From contig JAOXYC010101110.1 of the NCBI GenBank assembly GCA_028565715.1, positions 1 through 14,082 on the forward strand: a stretch of 14,082 nucleotides of DNA. Reading direction: 5' to 3'. Under the pieces are notes generated by a model. That model saw only the letters and a list, made by a program, of their open reading frames with translations, was not told the DNA's origin and searched no databases. The DNA comes from Phoronis pallida (taxonomy: Eukaryota > Phoronida > Phoronidae). Positions 7,501 through 13,619 of this stretch are shown in pieces (the first letter of the stretch is position 1; every line of letters starts with the position of its first letter). A program made the translations under genes and the position numbers.

Positions 7501-9154
7501 CTCGTTGGTGAGGATCATGGATCAAAATTCAAATCAACTAGAAATTGTGTGTACGAGTCCTTTGATGAATATAATTAACCCACATCTTAGTAAAAAAATT
7601 CAAAAAAATCCGTTAAGGGGTAAATTTGAGGTTTTTATCCTAAAAAAGTGTAAATTTCGAAAACCTTGTCTGGCAACAAGGTTTTTTTTGGATACAAATA
7701 TCTCAAATTTACCCCTTTACCGATTTTTTTGAATTTTTTGACTATGATGCATGATACCAACTTCATTGCATTATTCTTGGCATTTTTTTAAAAATGACTT
7801 TAACGAGGATAAAAAAACACGGTAATACATCAACAATACTTTTATTTAACTAACTATGAAGGATTGAAAGGATGACATCCACTTACTATTTTGTAAAACG
7901 GCAAAATGCAGCGCTTGTAAAACACAACAAGTAAACGGCAGTCGCCATGCTGCGTGCACCGGACAGGCGGGTGAACAACGATAGCGGGATGTTCCCATTA
8001 TATTCATCAAAGGACTCGTACACAAAATTTCTAGTTGATTTGAATTTTGACCCCAGATCCTCACCAACGAGGAGACAGTATCTTTTAAGCTAAATATTGC
8101 ATCTTCGTTATCACGAATTCAAACAGTGACCTACCTGACTGAGTCAGACTCTCCCCATGCCAACTTTCTTTTGACCTCTGCCCGTGACCTCTCAGCAGGA
8201 GCCTCTGCTTTACCCCATTCAGATTCTAGGGCCCTGGCCTTGTTGACCTTTGCTGCCTTACTCGCACTATTGTTTTTACTGCAAAATTAATAAATTATTG
8301 CTGAAGAATTTGAAACGTTGAATACCACCCGAATGTAGTATAAAATAAGCAGTGAAATTGTCAATGAAGACGTGCTGATGATGTTGTTAATTTTTGTAGT
8401 TCTTAAAGTTGAAATACACTTTAAACAACAATTGTTCAAGGACCAAATAGTAATTTATGTTCACCAAAACTGGTTCCCTTTCAAAGCATAGTCATGTAAG
8501 TAGTAAGCATCAAACAAATTCCTTCTTAATGTAAAATTCTGGTTAATTCTGCAATAACTGGAATCAGTCAAACACACGCACTGTTAAATGATTAAAATCA
8601 GTATAGCCGTTACCGGAACATAATAGGGTTGATACAAACGGTTTAAAAGACGAAATCTGGTATGAAATCACATATATTTTCAGACTAAAATTCCATACAG
8701 TTTCGCCCCAAGGCTTGATCACTGGTAAATGAACATTACAACCAAGAGTGAAGAGTATAAGGGTACATTACATAATCATAACAAAATTTTGTGGCGAAAC
8801 TGTATGGAATTTTAGTCTGACAATATATGTGATTTTATACCAAATTTCATCTCTAAACCATTTTTATCAACCGTATTCACTGTAGTTTCAGCCAACAAAA
8901 CCTGTCTATACACACCTTGTTTTGCTCGCCACAGCTGCTGCCCCTGATTCTAAAGACAACGCCGACAGAGAAGCATTAGAGCTCACTTCATCCCACAACT
9001 CATTCTGTCGAGCCAATAACTGAGCTACGTGCTCTCGTGAGAAATGGGTGCCTAGCGACCTCTTGCGGTACTCGTCGGCTTTATTACGTAACTCTAGAAC
9101 CTCGGCATACCAGTTTGACACAGGCGGAACCGTTTCAGAATCCCCAATAGTTTC
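2552..9154 (-). CDS. MDM1: MDM1 homologue (microtubule/centriole protein), 3' nine coding exons; 5' exons outside or missing
   Basis: The coding sequence joins, in transcript order, 9154-8916, 8278-8135, 6964-6750, 6082-5978, 5416-5277, 4307-4197 (or 4262-4197), 3756-3591, 3097-2954 and 2709-2552. All introns are GT-AG and every junction keeps frame. This gives about 473 residues (458 with the shorter sixth exon) before TAG. Blocks shared with vertebrate MDM1 occur in order: ELRNKADEYRKR followed by GTHFSREH; KRKLAW; GRIPTPEL, then DVTTPAAGGAILVSP; and RARNRRDEFWGK at the C-terminus. Vertebrate MDM1 binds microtubules, sits on centrioles and restrains centriole duplication; it is abundant in ciliated and photoreceptor cells (family knowledge). 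The N-terminal half with the SEY..F.W repeats is not seen. Exon A starts in phase 0 at TTTTATTTTAG, so at least one upstream exon must exist. The C-terminus is slightly longer than in human: WGK is followed by PGNTRRR. Confidence 0.92.
2794..2865 (+). mobile_element. Solo arm of the family 1 palindromic element
   Basis: After TA (2792-2793) the sequence AAGACACTGTCTCCTTG, TTGGTCCCGATCTGGCGT and TTCAAATCAACTAG matches one arm of the copies at 6158 and 7488. About 16 bases are missing between CTAG and TCCTTTTATGAA. No matching right arm follows. It lies in the last MDM1 intron, about 85 bases from exon I. Confidence 0.75.
2954..3097 (-). CDS. MDM1: MDM1 exon H
   Basis: This 144-base exon follows TTTCCCTTCAG and ends at TTTAG|GTGTGT. 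It is phase 1 at both ends, so skipping would be frame-neutral. It encodes RDRPNSGSIYGRPMSAIPQK, then NNIDERMGETYMTPATHG. There is no recognised domain; the call rests on frame, splice sites and position before the conserved last exon. Confidence 0.82.
3591..3756 (-). CDS. MDM1: MDM1 exon G
   Basis: This 166-base exon lies between CTTTACAG and AGCAT|GTAAGT, an almost consensus donor. It starts in phase 0 and ends in phase 1. It encodes PVLRSSYQPETRNSMTSPT, an acidic ELLDEDAPFDTP segment, then QFVYSPNPKKGA. I recognise no domain. It is probably a disordered linker with several Ser/Thr-Pro sites. Confidence 0.82.
4197..4307 (-). CDS. MDM1: MDM1 exon F, with two possible in-frame acceptors
   Basis: The exon ends at ACATT|GTGAGT in phase 0. 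Two acceptors 45 bases apart both fit. The far one (CTCTCTAG, exon start 4307) adds SISVPPLHLPPDSPQ; the near one (CCCCTCAG, start 4262) begins at KPLYDAPS. Each follows a long pyrimidine tract, which makes 4265-4340 purine-rich on the plus strand. The extra residues resemble the Pro-rich stretch at a similar place in vertebrate MDM1, but the match is weak. Confidence 0.78.
4515..4553 (+). repeat. (TAA)13 microsatellite
   Basis: Thirteen uninterrupted TAA units, probably the simple-repeat tail of the minus-strand retroposon beside it. Likely polymorphic in length. Confidence 0.95.
4515..4650 (-). mobile_element. Retroposon 3' tail inserted in the family 2 element
   Basis: On the minus strand this runs from a segment with GGCCTACGGGCATGTG to GCAAATAAACTTATTT and a simple (ATT)n tail. 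That is the usual 3' end of an invertebrate LINE or SINE with a microsatellite tail. It lies where the left arm of the foldback element should continue: left of it is AATTGGTTAT and right of it CTCACGAACCACCAAA, which are almost joined in the right arm. The extent is approximate and no target duplication was found. Confidence 0.5.
5277..5416 (-). CDS. MDM1: MDM1 exon E
   Basis: This 140-base exon follows TTATTCCAG and ends at CTCAG|GTGGGT. It starts in phase 1 and ends in phase 0. It encodes a basic stretch (GGPYYRRRYSDESSESSS) and a Pro/Lys-rich segment (LLKPKPQPSRSTQ). I see no clear family motif; the call rests on open frame, splice signals and phase continuity with exons D and F. Confidence 0.8.
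5577..5835 (+). mobile_element. Degenerate tRNA-derived SINE
   Basis: A box A-like TTTGCTCAGTTGG (5582-5594) is followed only about 15 bases later by a box B-like AGTTCAAATCCTGC (5610-5623), so the anticodon arm of the tRNA head is deleted. The body has TGTCTTTCAGCAAGACACTT, typical of deuterostome and other marine-animal SINEs, then a unique tail. The 3' boundary is uncertain. It lies in the MDM1 intron between exons D and E. Confidence 0.65.
5978..6082 (-). CDS. MDM1: MDM1 exon D
   Basis: This 105-base exon lies between TTTTTCAG and CCAG|GTAACA and is phase 1 at both ends, so skipping it would keep the frame. With the G left by exon C it forms ESRPAAGITYRKDV, which resembles the ESR...SPAAGI stretch of vertebrate MDM1. 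The rest is Ser/Gln/Pro-rich and probably disordered. Confidence 0.85.
6158..6498. mobile_element. Palindromic MITE-like element, family 1, full copy
   Basis: This is a 341-base element whose two halves are near-complete reverse complements. Both ends are flanked by TA (6156-6157 and 6499-6500). Terminal sequences are GAGATACTGCCTCCTCG and, inverted, AAGACACTGTCTTCTCG, each followed by TTGGTCCC and later CAAATCAACTAGAAATG. The centre is a perfect 10-base hairpin with a TT loop (6319-6340). There is no coding capacity. TA flanks and long inverted repeats suit a non-autonomous Tc1/mariner-type element, but no transposase was seen. It lies in the intron between MDM1 exons C and D. Confidence 0.82.
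6750..6964 (-). CDS. MDM1: MDM1 exon C
   Basis: This 215-base exon follows TTTTGTAG and ends at ATCTG|GTACAC. It carries an acidic run (NGNEEDDD), then GRIPTPELKKTGETRRHHLD and VTTPAAGGAILVSP, the second most conserved stretch of the family. It ends with a basic, Gln-rich tail (PWKKQQQHRPS). The donor was chosen because it leaves one base (phase 1), as exon D requires. An earlier GTACCA with its donor at 6786 would give phase 0 and break the frame. Confidence 0.9.
7298..7320. repeat. Short perfect hairpin
   Basis: TATCTTGACA (7298-7307) and its exact inverse (7311-7320) enclose a 3-base loop. It lies in the MDM1 intron between exons B and C and may be the centre of a decayed palindromic element; no longer arms are seen. 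Confidence 0.5.
7488..8084. mobile_element. Palindromic MITE-like element, family 1, copy with an inserted segment
   Basis: The left arm starts AAGATACTGTCTTCTCG after TTTA; the right arm ends with the inverse CAGTATCTT followed by TTTA. The arms share CAAATCAACTAGAAATT and GTACGAGTCCTTTGATGAAT with the copy at 6158-6498. The centre is a hairpin (AAACCTTGT, 7661-7684). The right arm is interrupted from about 7752 to 7995 by sequence with no counterpart in the left arm. The element lies in the intron between MDM1 exons B and C. Confidence 0.8.
7752..7995. other. Foreign segment inside the right arm of the palindromic element
   Basis: About 244 bases break the palindrome. The left part is AT-rich like its surroundings. 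The right part (about 7905-7995) is GC-rich with several CpGs. On the minus strand it reads GCAGCATGGCGACTGCCG, then an open frame of about 20 codons up to ACAAAATA|GTAAGT. This looks like a short first exon with start codon and donor, perhaps captured from a host gene, but the resemblance may be chance. Confidence 0.45.
8135..8278 (-). CDS. MDM1: MDM1 exon B
   Basis: This 144-base exon lies between TTTTGCAG and TCAG|GTAGGT. Its first base completes a Ser codon with exon A, and it ends with two bases of the next codon. It encodes a charged, probably helical segment (NKARALESEWGKAEAPAERS), then AEVKRKLAWGESDSV. The RKLAW motif corresponds to RRLAW of vertebrate MDM1. Confidence 0.9.
8626..8873. 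mobile_element. Inverted-repeat MITE-like element, family 3
   Basis: Arms of about 82 bases (8626-8707 and 8792-8873) are imperfect inverted copies. They share GGTTGATA near the ends and GACTAAAATTCCATACAG with TTTCGCC inside. TA flanks both ends (8624-8625, 8874-8875). The middle of about 84 bases is unique and non-coding. The element ends about 40 bases from the donor of MDM1 exon A. Confidence 0.78.
8916..9154 (-). CDS. MDM1: MDM1 exon A (first visible coding exon)
   Basis: This 239-base internal exon starts in phase 0 after a T-rich acceptor (TTTTTATTTTAG) and ends with two bases of a codon at AACAAG|GTGTGT. It encodes ETIGDSETVPPVSNWYAEV, then the best-conserved MDM1 block with ELR, YRKR and GTHFSREH, followed by a Gln/Leu-rich helix and NELWD. 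The same order occurs in vertebrate MDM1 (ELREKAEFYRKR and GTHFSRDH). The exon needs an upstream partner ending in phase 0, which is not found in the window. Confidence 0.92.
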
Positions 9155-9648
9155 CTAAAATAAAAAGGTGAAGTTGATTTAAGAAATTTGTATCTACATG
9201 AGAGTGATGTCTAACATTACATAATCAATATAACACACTGCCAAAAAACCTAAGGCACTAATTTGTCTAAAGCTCTGTCATTAAGATAAGAGATGGAACT
9301 CAAGTATTCTGACAATGTTTACCCTCTCATTCAACAATTATAACTGTTTAACTAAAGATGGTAAAGAAAACGCTGAAATCAAGAACTGCGAGTTGTCCAG
9401 AAAAACATGGGTTTTTACTTTTAGATGGTCTAAGAAATCAAAAAACAGTATCTGTCAAAGGTGATTTAATTGGCATGTTTTTAAGCTTTGTTCAACGCCT
9501 TGTCTCATTAAATTTGTTTTCTTCTATTAATTAATATCAAAATGTCAACATGTCAATGGAGTTGTAATATTTGACAATTTTAATTATATTTGCTAACTAT
9601 CAATTTTTGAATGAAGTCCCCATGTTTTTTATTACTATCTAGGATTGC

Positions 9649-9666
9649 CTAATGTTATAACATTAG
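9649..9666. repeat. 18-base perfect palindrome
   Basis: CTAATGTTATAACATTAG equals its own inverse, with no spacer. It lies between MDM1 exon A and the LRR-Ig gene. It could be a dimeric protein site or chance in AT-rich DNA. Confidence 0.5.
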
Positions 9667-10473
9667 TACAACTCTTTTCAATCCAAAAACTTCAACCAGA
9701 TGGCCATTTCTGATATAAATGCAAGATATTTGAAATCAGCTTTTACGTATCAAAACTATAGTTTTAAAAGATGAGGTTTGTAATTGGGTCCTTATATGTG
9801 CCGTTGATAGGAATATTCTCGGGCCAACCAAGGGCGCTAAGAGAGCAATTAAAAGCAAGAGATGACGTAGGAAATCTTGTGTGTTTAGCAAATGAGGTTG
9901 CCTGTTTTAATGAATTCAAACACAGAATTGTTGTATTGAAGTTAGTCTCCATATTGTTAGTAATTAACCATTTCAATTTCTTTTTTAAAAGTATTAAAAT
10001 CTGAACTTTATTTGCTCGCAGTCAGGTTGACAAATTTTGAGAACTTGAATGCAGTCAAAAAAATAAATTTTGTACTTTTTTGAGAAAGATGGATGGAAAT
10101 ACACTCAGGTTTTAGAACTGACTTTTGGCAGACATATTTAACTATGTAGGGTCAGTACGGTCAGCTTCTTTAATATGAAGACCAAGAAAAAAATCTATCT
10201 GTAGATCTGACTTTTATTGATAGAACACAACATCATAGTTATAATAAATTCATATTTTAATTAATATCCTTTAATTTTCATTTACTTATTTCAATTTCTC
10301 TAATTTATTATACACATTGTGGTTTTAAAAAGGTTCTTTAAATCACTGTAAGCGTGCAGACAATGAAATTAATATAGACAAATACACAAAGCCTGATTTA
10401 ATGTTGAACAATAAAATACTAAACAGTAGGCCTAAGCATATATTGCACATGTATACGCCAACAGAAATTAACA

Positions 10474-10479
10474 TTTATT
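10474..10479 (-). terminator. Second AATAAA signal downstream of the LRR-Ig gene
   Basis: Minus strand AATAAA about 33 bases after the stop codon. It is a better placed candidate for the 3' end than the hexamer overlapping the stop. No cleavage site can be proved from sequence. Confidence 0.45.
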
Positions 10480-10510
10480 CATTGTATCATATAGTTACTA
10501 CAACGCAAGC

Positions 10511-10516
10511 TTTATT
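10511..10516 (-). terminator. AATAAA polyadenylation signal overlapping the LRR-Ig stop codon
   Basis: Minus strand GAATAAAGC: the stop TAA (10514-10512) lies within the hexamer AATAAA. Its use would give a 3' UTR of only a few tens of bases. Further AATAAA hexamers follow at 10479-10474 and 10218-10213 on the same strand, so longer forms are possible. Confidence 0.45.
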
Positions 10517-13304
10517 CAGAGGATCTGTCCAATCCTTCAGGATTTTGGGACCTTCTTCTAAATAGGTTGATACATATGACGACAATGATTCCTATTATAG
10601 AGCTGATTCCCAGCACTCCTACACAACTATACAGTATCATACGCATAGTATACTCGTCAATGAGAGGACCACCCCTTGAAGGGAGAGTCTTAAGTGTTGC
10701 CCTATTGCCAAAACTGCTTGTGGCTTCACAAACAACATATCCCTCCACCTGTTTCACCTCGTTCATTGATAACTGGACTTCACCAATGCTTAGAGTTACC
10801 GAATAATTTCTGGGGTGAAATGGGGTTGAGATGCCAGGTGGAATTGTAATGTTTATCACTGGTGAAGGGTCTCCTTCTGATGAACAAACAATTGTGAGGT
10901 TATCCCCTTTCACAGTAAAGTTGATTTCTGGGGTTGATGGGCCGCTGCATTCAAGATGTAGTTTCAGGAAATCATCAACATTTGGGACACTTTTGAAGGG
11001 TATATTGCATGCTGGGACTGTTATGCGTCTGTACTTTGTCCAGATATCATCTCGCTTAAACCAATTCTGCAAGCTTGTTAAATGACAATTACAGTGTAGA
11101 GGATTGTGTCCAAAAAAGAAGTTGAAATAATACTTGCTGTTTAGAAAACTTTTCAGCAAAGTTTCTGGTAGCATCTGCATGTTGTTGTGATCAAGAGCAA
11201 GAAATCTGAGATTTTTTGGTACAAACATCTCTTCTATTTTATCAGAAGAATTTTGAGATGACATTTTCTTGGTATAAGACAGTGGTTGAAAAGCTTCCTT
11301 TGTGATAGTGGCCAATTGGTTGTTTCGGAGTGTCAGGAATTCCAGACGTTTCACTCCAGCAAAAGCACCCTGTTCTACAATGTTTATACTATTGAAGTTC
11401 AAGTTGAGTCTTTTCAATGAATGATGTGGGCCTCTAAAAGTGAAACTGTTAAGCCTCTTAAGTTGATTGTTTCGCAAGTATAAAATTTGCAAATTCTTCA
11501 AACCTGCAAAGCCATATTCTTCAATATGTTGAATACTGTTAGTGGATAAATCCAAAGAAATAAGATCGGAAAGTTGTTGAAAAGTTCTGCTGCCAATTCT
11601 TGTCAAGTTGTTCGAGGCAAGGATAAGCATTTCCAAGTGATTCAGAGCAGAGAAAACTCCAGGATTGATTTCAGTGATTACCATTCTACTCAGAGACATG
11701 TATCTCAGTTCAGTAAGGCCTGCAAATGTATTGTTAGTCAACCTGTTAAGCATTTTACCTTTTGTTAAGACCAATCCGGCCAGTAATGTCATGTGGCTAA
11801 AAGAGTAGTCTTCAATTGTTGTTACAAAAGTGTTTGAAAAAATCAACTCATTGGTTTGAACAATTTCAAAAAGATCTTTTGTTACATGAACCTCATTCAT
11901 CTTGATATCAATAGTGACCCCTCCTGCATTTATACTATTTTGAATTTGTCCTTGGTTTGTAAAGCCTTTCCCAATAACCAGCATCAGTTTGCCAACATTA
12001 TTGAGTTCCGGAATTTGTTCTGGTGAATATACATCTAAGTCTAATCTCACTAGATTCGTACATTTTTTCAATGTAGTGTTCCCAATGACAGTGTGAATAT
12101 CGGCCGTAATGAATAATCTAGTCAATCCTGACAATGATTTGAAATGTTCAGCATTCAAAGATGTGATTGAATTTGAAGACAAATCAAGCCAGACAAGCCG
12201 AGTTTGGTCATCAAAGGCTTTCTCATGAATGAATTGAATCCGGTTGTTGTTCACTTTCAGTTCTGTCAACTCGTTCAAGCCAGCTAGCATTTCTTGACTG
12301 ATTGAAGTAAGAATGTTGTGGGAAAAGTCAAGCATTTTGAGTGGCGACTGATTAGATATCCAGTCAGGTTCCACCCTTGACACAGCATTGTGCGAAATCC
12401 AAAGCTTTTCAAGCAACAACAAACCTTTAAGGAATCCTGCATAAACTGTCCCAATTTTGTTGTGTGAAACATATAGCTTTTTCAGACTTTCAGTATTTTC
12501 AAATGAGCCATGTTCGATTTCAGAGATTTCATTTCTAGAGATGTCCAGGGTCTCAAGCTTGGTCAAGTACTTCAAAGCAATTTTATGAACAGATCGAATT
12601 CTGTTATCACTCAGGCTTAAATGCCTTAATGAGTTCTGTTCATGAAATGTTGAGCTGTTGAGTTTCTCAATTCCATTATATTGTAAATGAAGTTCTGTTA
12701 CCCCATTTATACAATGAAAGTCGCCAGTCAAAAGTTCTTTGATGTGGTTGCTAGATAAGTCTAAATTAAAATTGCCAATCAAGTCAAAAGTCGTACTGGT
12801 ACAAAAACTAGAATCCAAAAAATTCCTTTCCAATCCAAGATGTGCCAATGATGGTGTATGTCCAAAAGTGTTGGCGCCAACAAAAGACTTAGAGCTTATT
12901 TTGTTATTTTCTAGATACAAGTACTTCAGGTTCAAAAGTCCCATAAATGCATTTTCAGAGATGTAATATATGCTATTATGAGACAGAACCAGAGTAAAAA
13001 GATTACTCAAGCATACAAACAAACCATCGGTCAGTCGTTCAATTCCATTGCGTCTTAAATTTAGCTCTTTTATGTCAGCCCAGGTTTGACAGCCATCATG
13101 TGAAAATGCATTTCCATCTAATTCCCGAATACCACATCCAAGAAGGCGAATAGATTTCTTCCCTTTGAACGGGTGAACAGTGTCATTGGTAACAACTGGC
13201 ACAACAACATCTGGACCAAGTTCACAGGTTTGGACGGTTGTGAGTAGCGCGAATAATTTCAGTGTCACAATTCCATAAAAGGAAAGATATTGTAAGAGTA
13301 CCAT
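10512..13304 (-). CDS. Single-exon LRR and Ig-domain transmembrane receptor, 930 aa
   Basis: This is an intact, intronless type I membrane protein. A signal peptide covers about residues 1-26. LRRs of about 24 residues (LxxLxLxxNxI pattern) run from about 77 to 400. Residues about 400-500 are divergent and hardly LRR-like. A second LRR block runs from about 504 to 725. An LRRCT cap follows (NPLHCNCHL at 734, Cys 738, 740, 766, 786), then one I-set Ig domain (about 789-873; Cys 807 and 859) and a transmembrane helix (about 888-911) with the stop-transfer RRR. The tail is only about 15-20 residues, with no TIR or other signalling domain. At least ten N-glycosylation sequons are present. The start is fixed by an in-frame TAA four codons upstream. 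LRR-Ig proteins act in adhesion, neural wiring or immune recognition. The ligand is unknown and any signalling would need a partner. No single named orthologue is recognised; the LRR count exceeds Kekkon, AMIGO or LINGO, and LRIG has three Ig domains. Confidence 0.95.
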   Translation of the reverse strand: MVLLQYLSFYGIVTLKLFALLTTVQTCELGPDVVVPVVTNDTVHPFKGKKSIRLLGCGIRELDGNAFSHDGCQTWADIKELNLRRNGIERLTDGLFVCLSNLFTLVLSHNSIYYISENAFMGLLNLKYLYLENNKISSKSFVGANTFGHTPSLAHLGLERNFLDSSFCTSTTFDLIGNFNLDLSSNHIKELLTGDFHCINGVTELHLQYNGIEKLNSSTFHEQNSLRHLSLSDNRIRSVHKIALKYLTKLETLDISRNEISEIEHGSFENTESLKKLYVSHNKIGTVYAGFLKGLLLLEKLWISHNAVSRVEPDWISNQSPLKMLDFSHNILTSISQEMLAGLNELTELKVNNNRIQFIHEKAFDDQTRLVWLDLSSNSITSLNAEHFKSLSGLTRLFITADIHTVIGNTTLKKCTNLVRLDLDVYSPEQIPELNNVGKLMLVIGKGFTNQGQIQNSINAGGVTIDIKMNEVHVTKDLFEIVQTNELIFSNTFVTTIEDYSFSHMTLLAGLVLTKGKMLNRLTNNTFAGLTELRYMSLSRMVITEINPGVFSALNHLEMLILASNNLTRIGSRTFQQLSDLISLDLSTNSIQHIEEYGFAGLKNLQILYLRNNQLKRLNSFTFRGPHHSLKRLNLNFNSINIVEQGAFAGVKRLEFLTLRNNQLATITKEAFQPLSYTKKMSSQNSSDKIEEMFVPKNLRFLALDHNNMQMLPETLLKSFLNSKYYFNFFFGHNPLHCNCHLTSLQNWFKRDDIWTKYRRITVPACNIPFKSVPNVDDFLKLHLECSGPSTPEINFTVKGDNLTIVCSSEGDPSPVINITIPPGISTPFHPRNYSVTLSIGEVQLSMNEVKQVEGYVVCEATSSFGNRATLKTLPSRGGPLIDEYTMRMILYSCVGVLGISSIIGIIVVICINLFRRRSQNPEGLDRSSE

Positions 13305-13363
13305 GACAGTGACTTACAGTGCAGGCTCCCAAGACTGGATGGACACGAAACTCAGTAAAGAGC

Positions 13364-13371
13364 AATTTATA
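13364..13371 (-). promoter_or_regulatory. Probable TATA box of the LRR-Ig gene
   Basis: On the minus strand this reads TATAAATT, 60-67 bases before the ATG at 13304. That would put transcription start near 13340 and leave a 5' UTR of about 35 bases. It lies inside a 40-base segment (13361-13400) that recurs upstream at 13580-13619. Confidence 0.6.
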
Positions 13372-13579
13372 CTGTTGATAACTACAGTGTGAGACAAAAG
13401 TATCTAGGGTCGATCTATGACGTACTATCAAGCATTCTTGGATGTGATGCAAATGAGTCTGTATAGACTGAACTCCAGCCCCTTCGACTCAAGTTGAGGG
13501 ACTGTATCAATTGCAGGGAGTCTTCCGGTATTTTACCAAAAGTAGGAGACTGTGTTTAAGCATTAGCGACGCAAGAGTC

Positions 13580-13619
13580 AGCAATTTATACTGCTGATAA
13601 CTACAGTATGAGAAAAAAG
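13580..13619 (-). repeat. Second copy of the 40-base TATA-containing promoter segment
   Basis: This segment matches 13361-13400 at 37 of 40 positions in the same orientation, 219 bases further from the gene. It includes the TATAAATT core and the upstream sequence ACTGTAGTTATCA. The flanks of the two copies do not align by eye. It may be an alternative promoter, a duplicated control module or a short dispersed repeat. Confidence 0.7.

Larger units (their letters stand above)
9155..10510. other. Non-coding stretch between MDM1 exon A and the LRR-Ig gene
   Basis: No exon is supported. A search on the minus strand for the SEY-type repeats of the MDM1 N-terminus found only one isolated TCAGAATAC near 9312, with a stop just upstream and no acceptor. 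The region holds the LRR-Ig 3' end signals, an 18-base palindrome and a short open segment near 9770-10000 of unknown nature. Confidence 0.6.

Noticed and set aside
7475-7732. Plus-strand 85-codon frame
   Set aside because: It lies wholly within the arm of the palindromic element, where the other copies do not keep the frame.
9300-9325. SEY codons on the minus strand as a possible MDM1 N-terminal repeat
   Set aside because: A TAA stop lies three codons upstream in that frame and no acceptor intervenes.
10567-12966. Several plus-strand frames of 64-84 codons
   Set aside because: They are antisense shadows of the LRR-Ig coding sequence.
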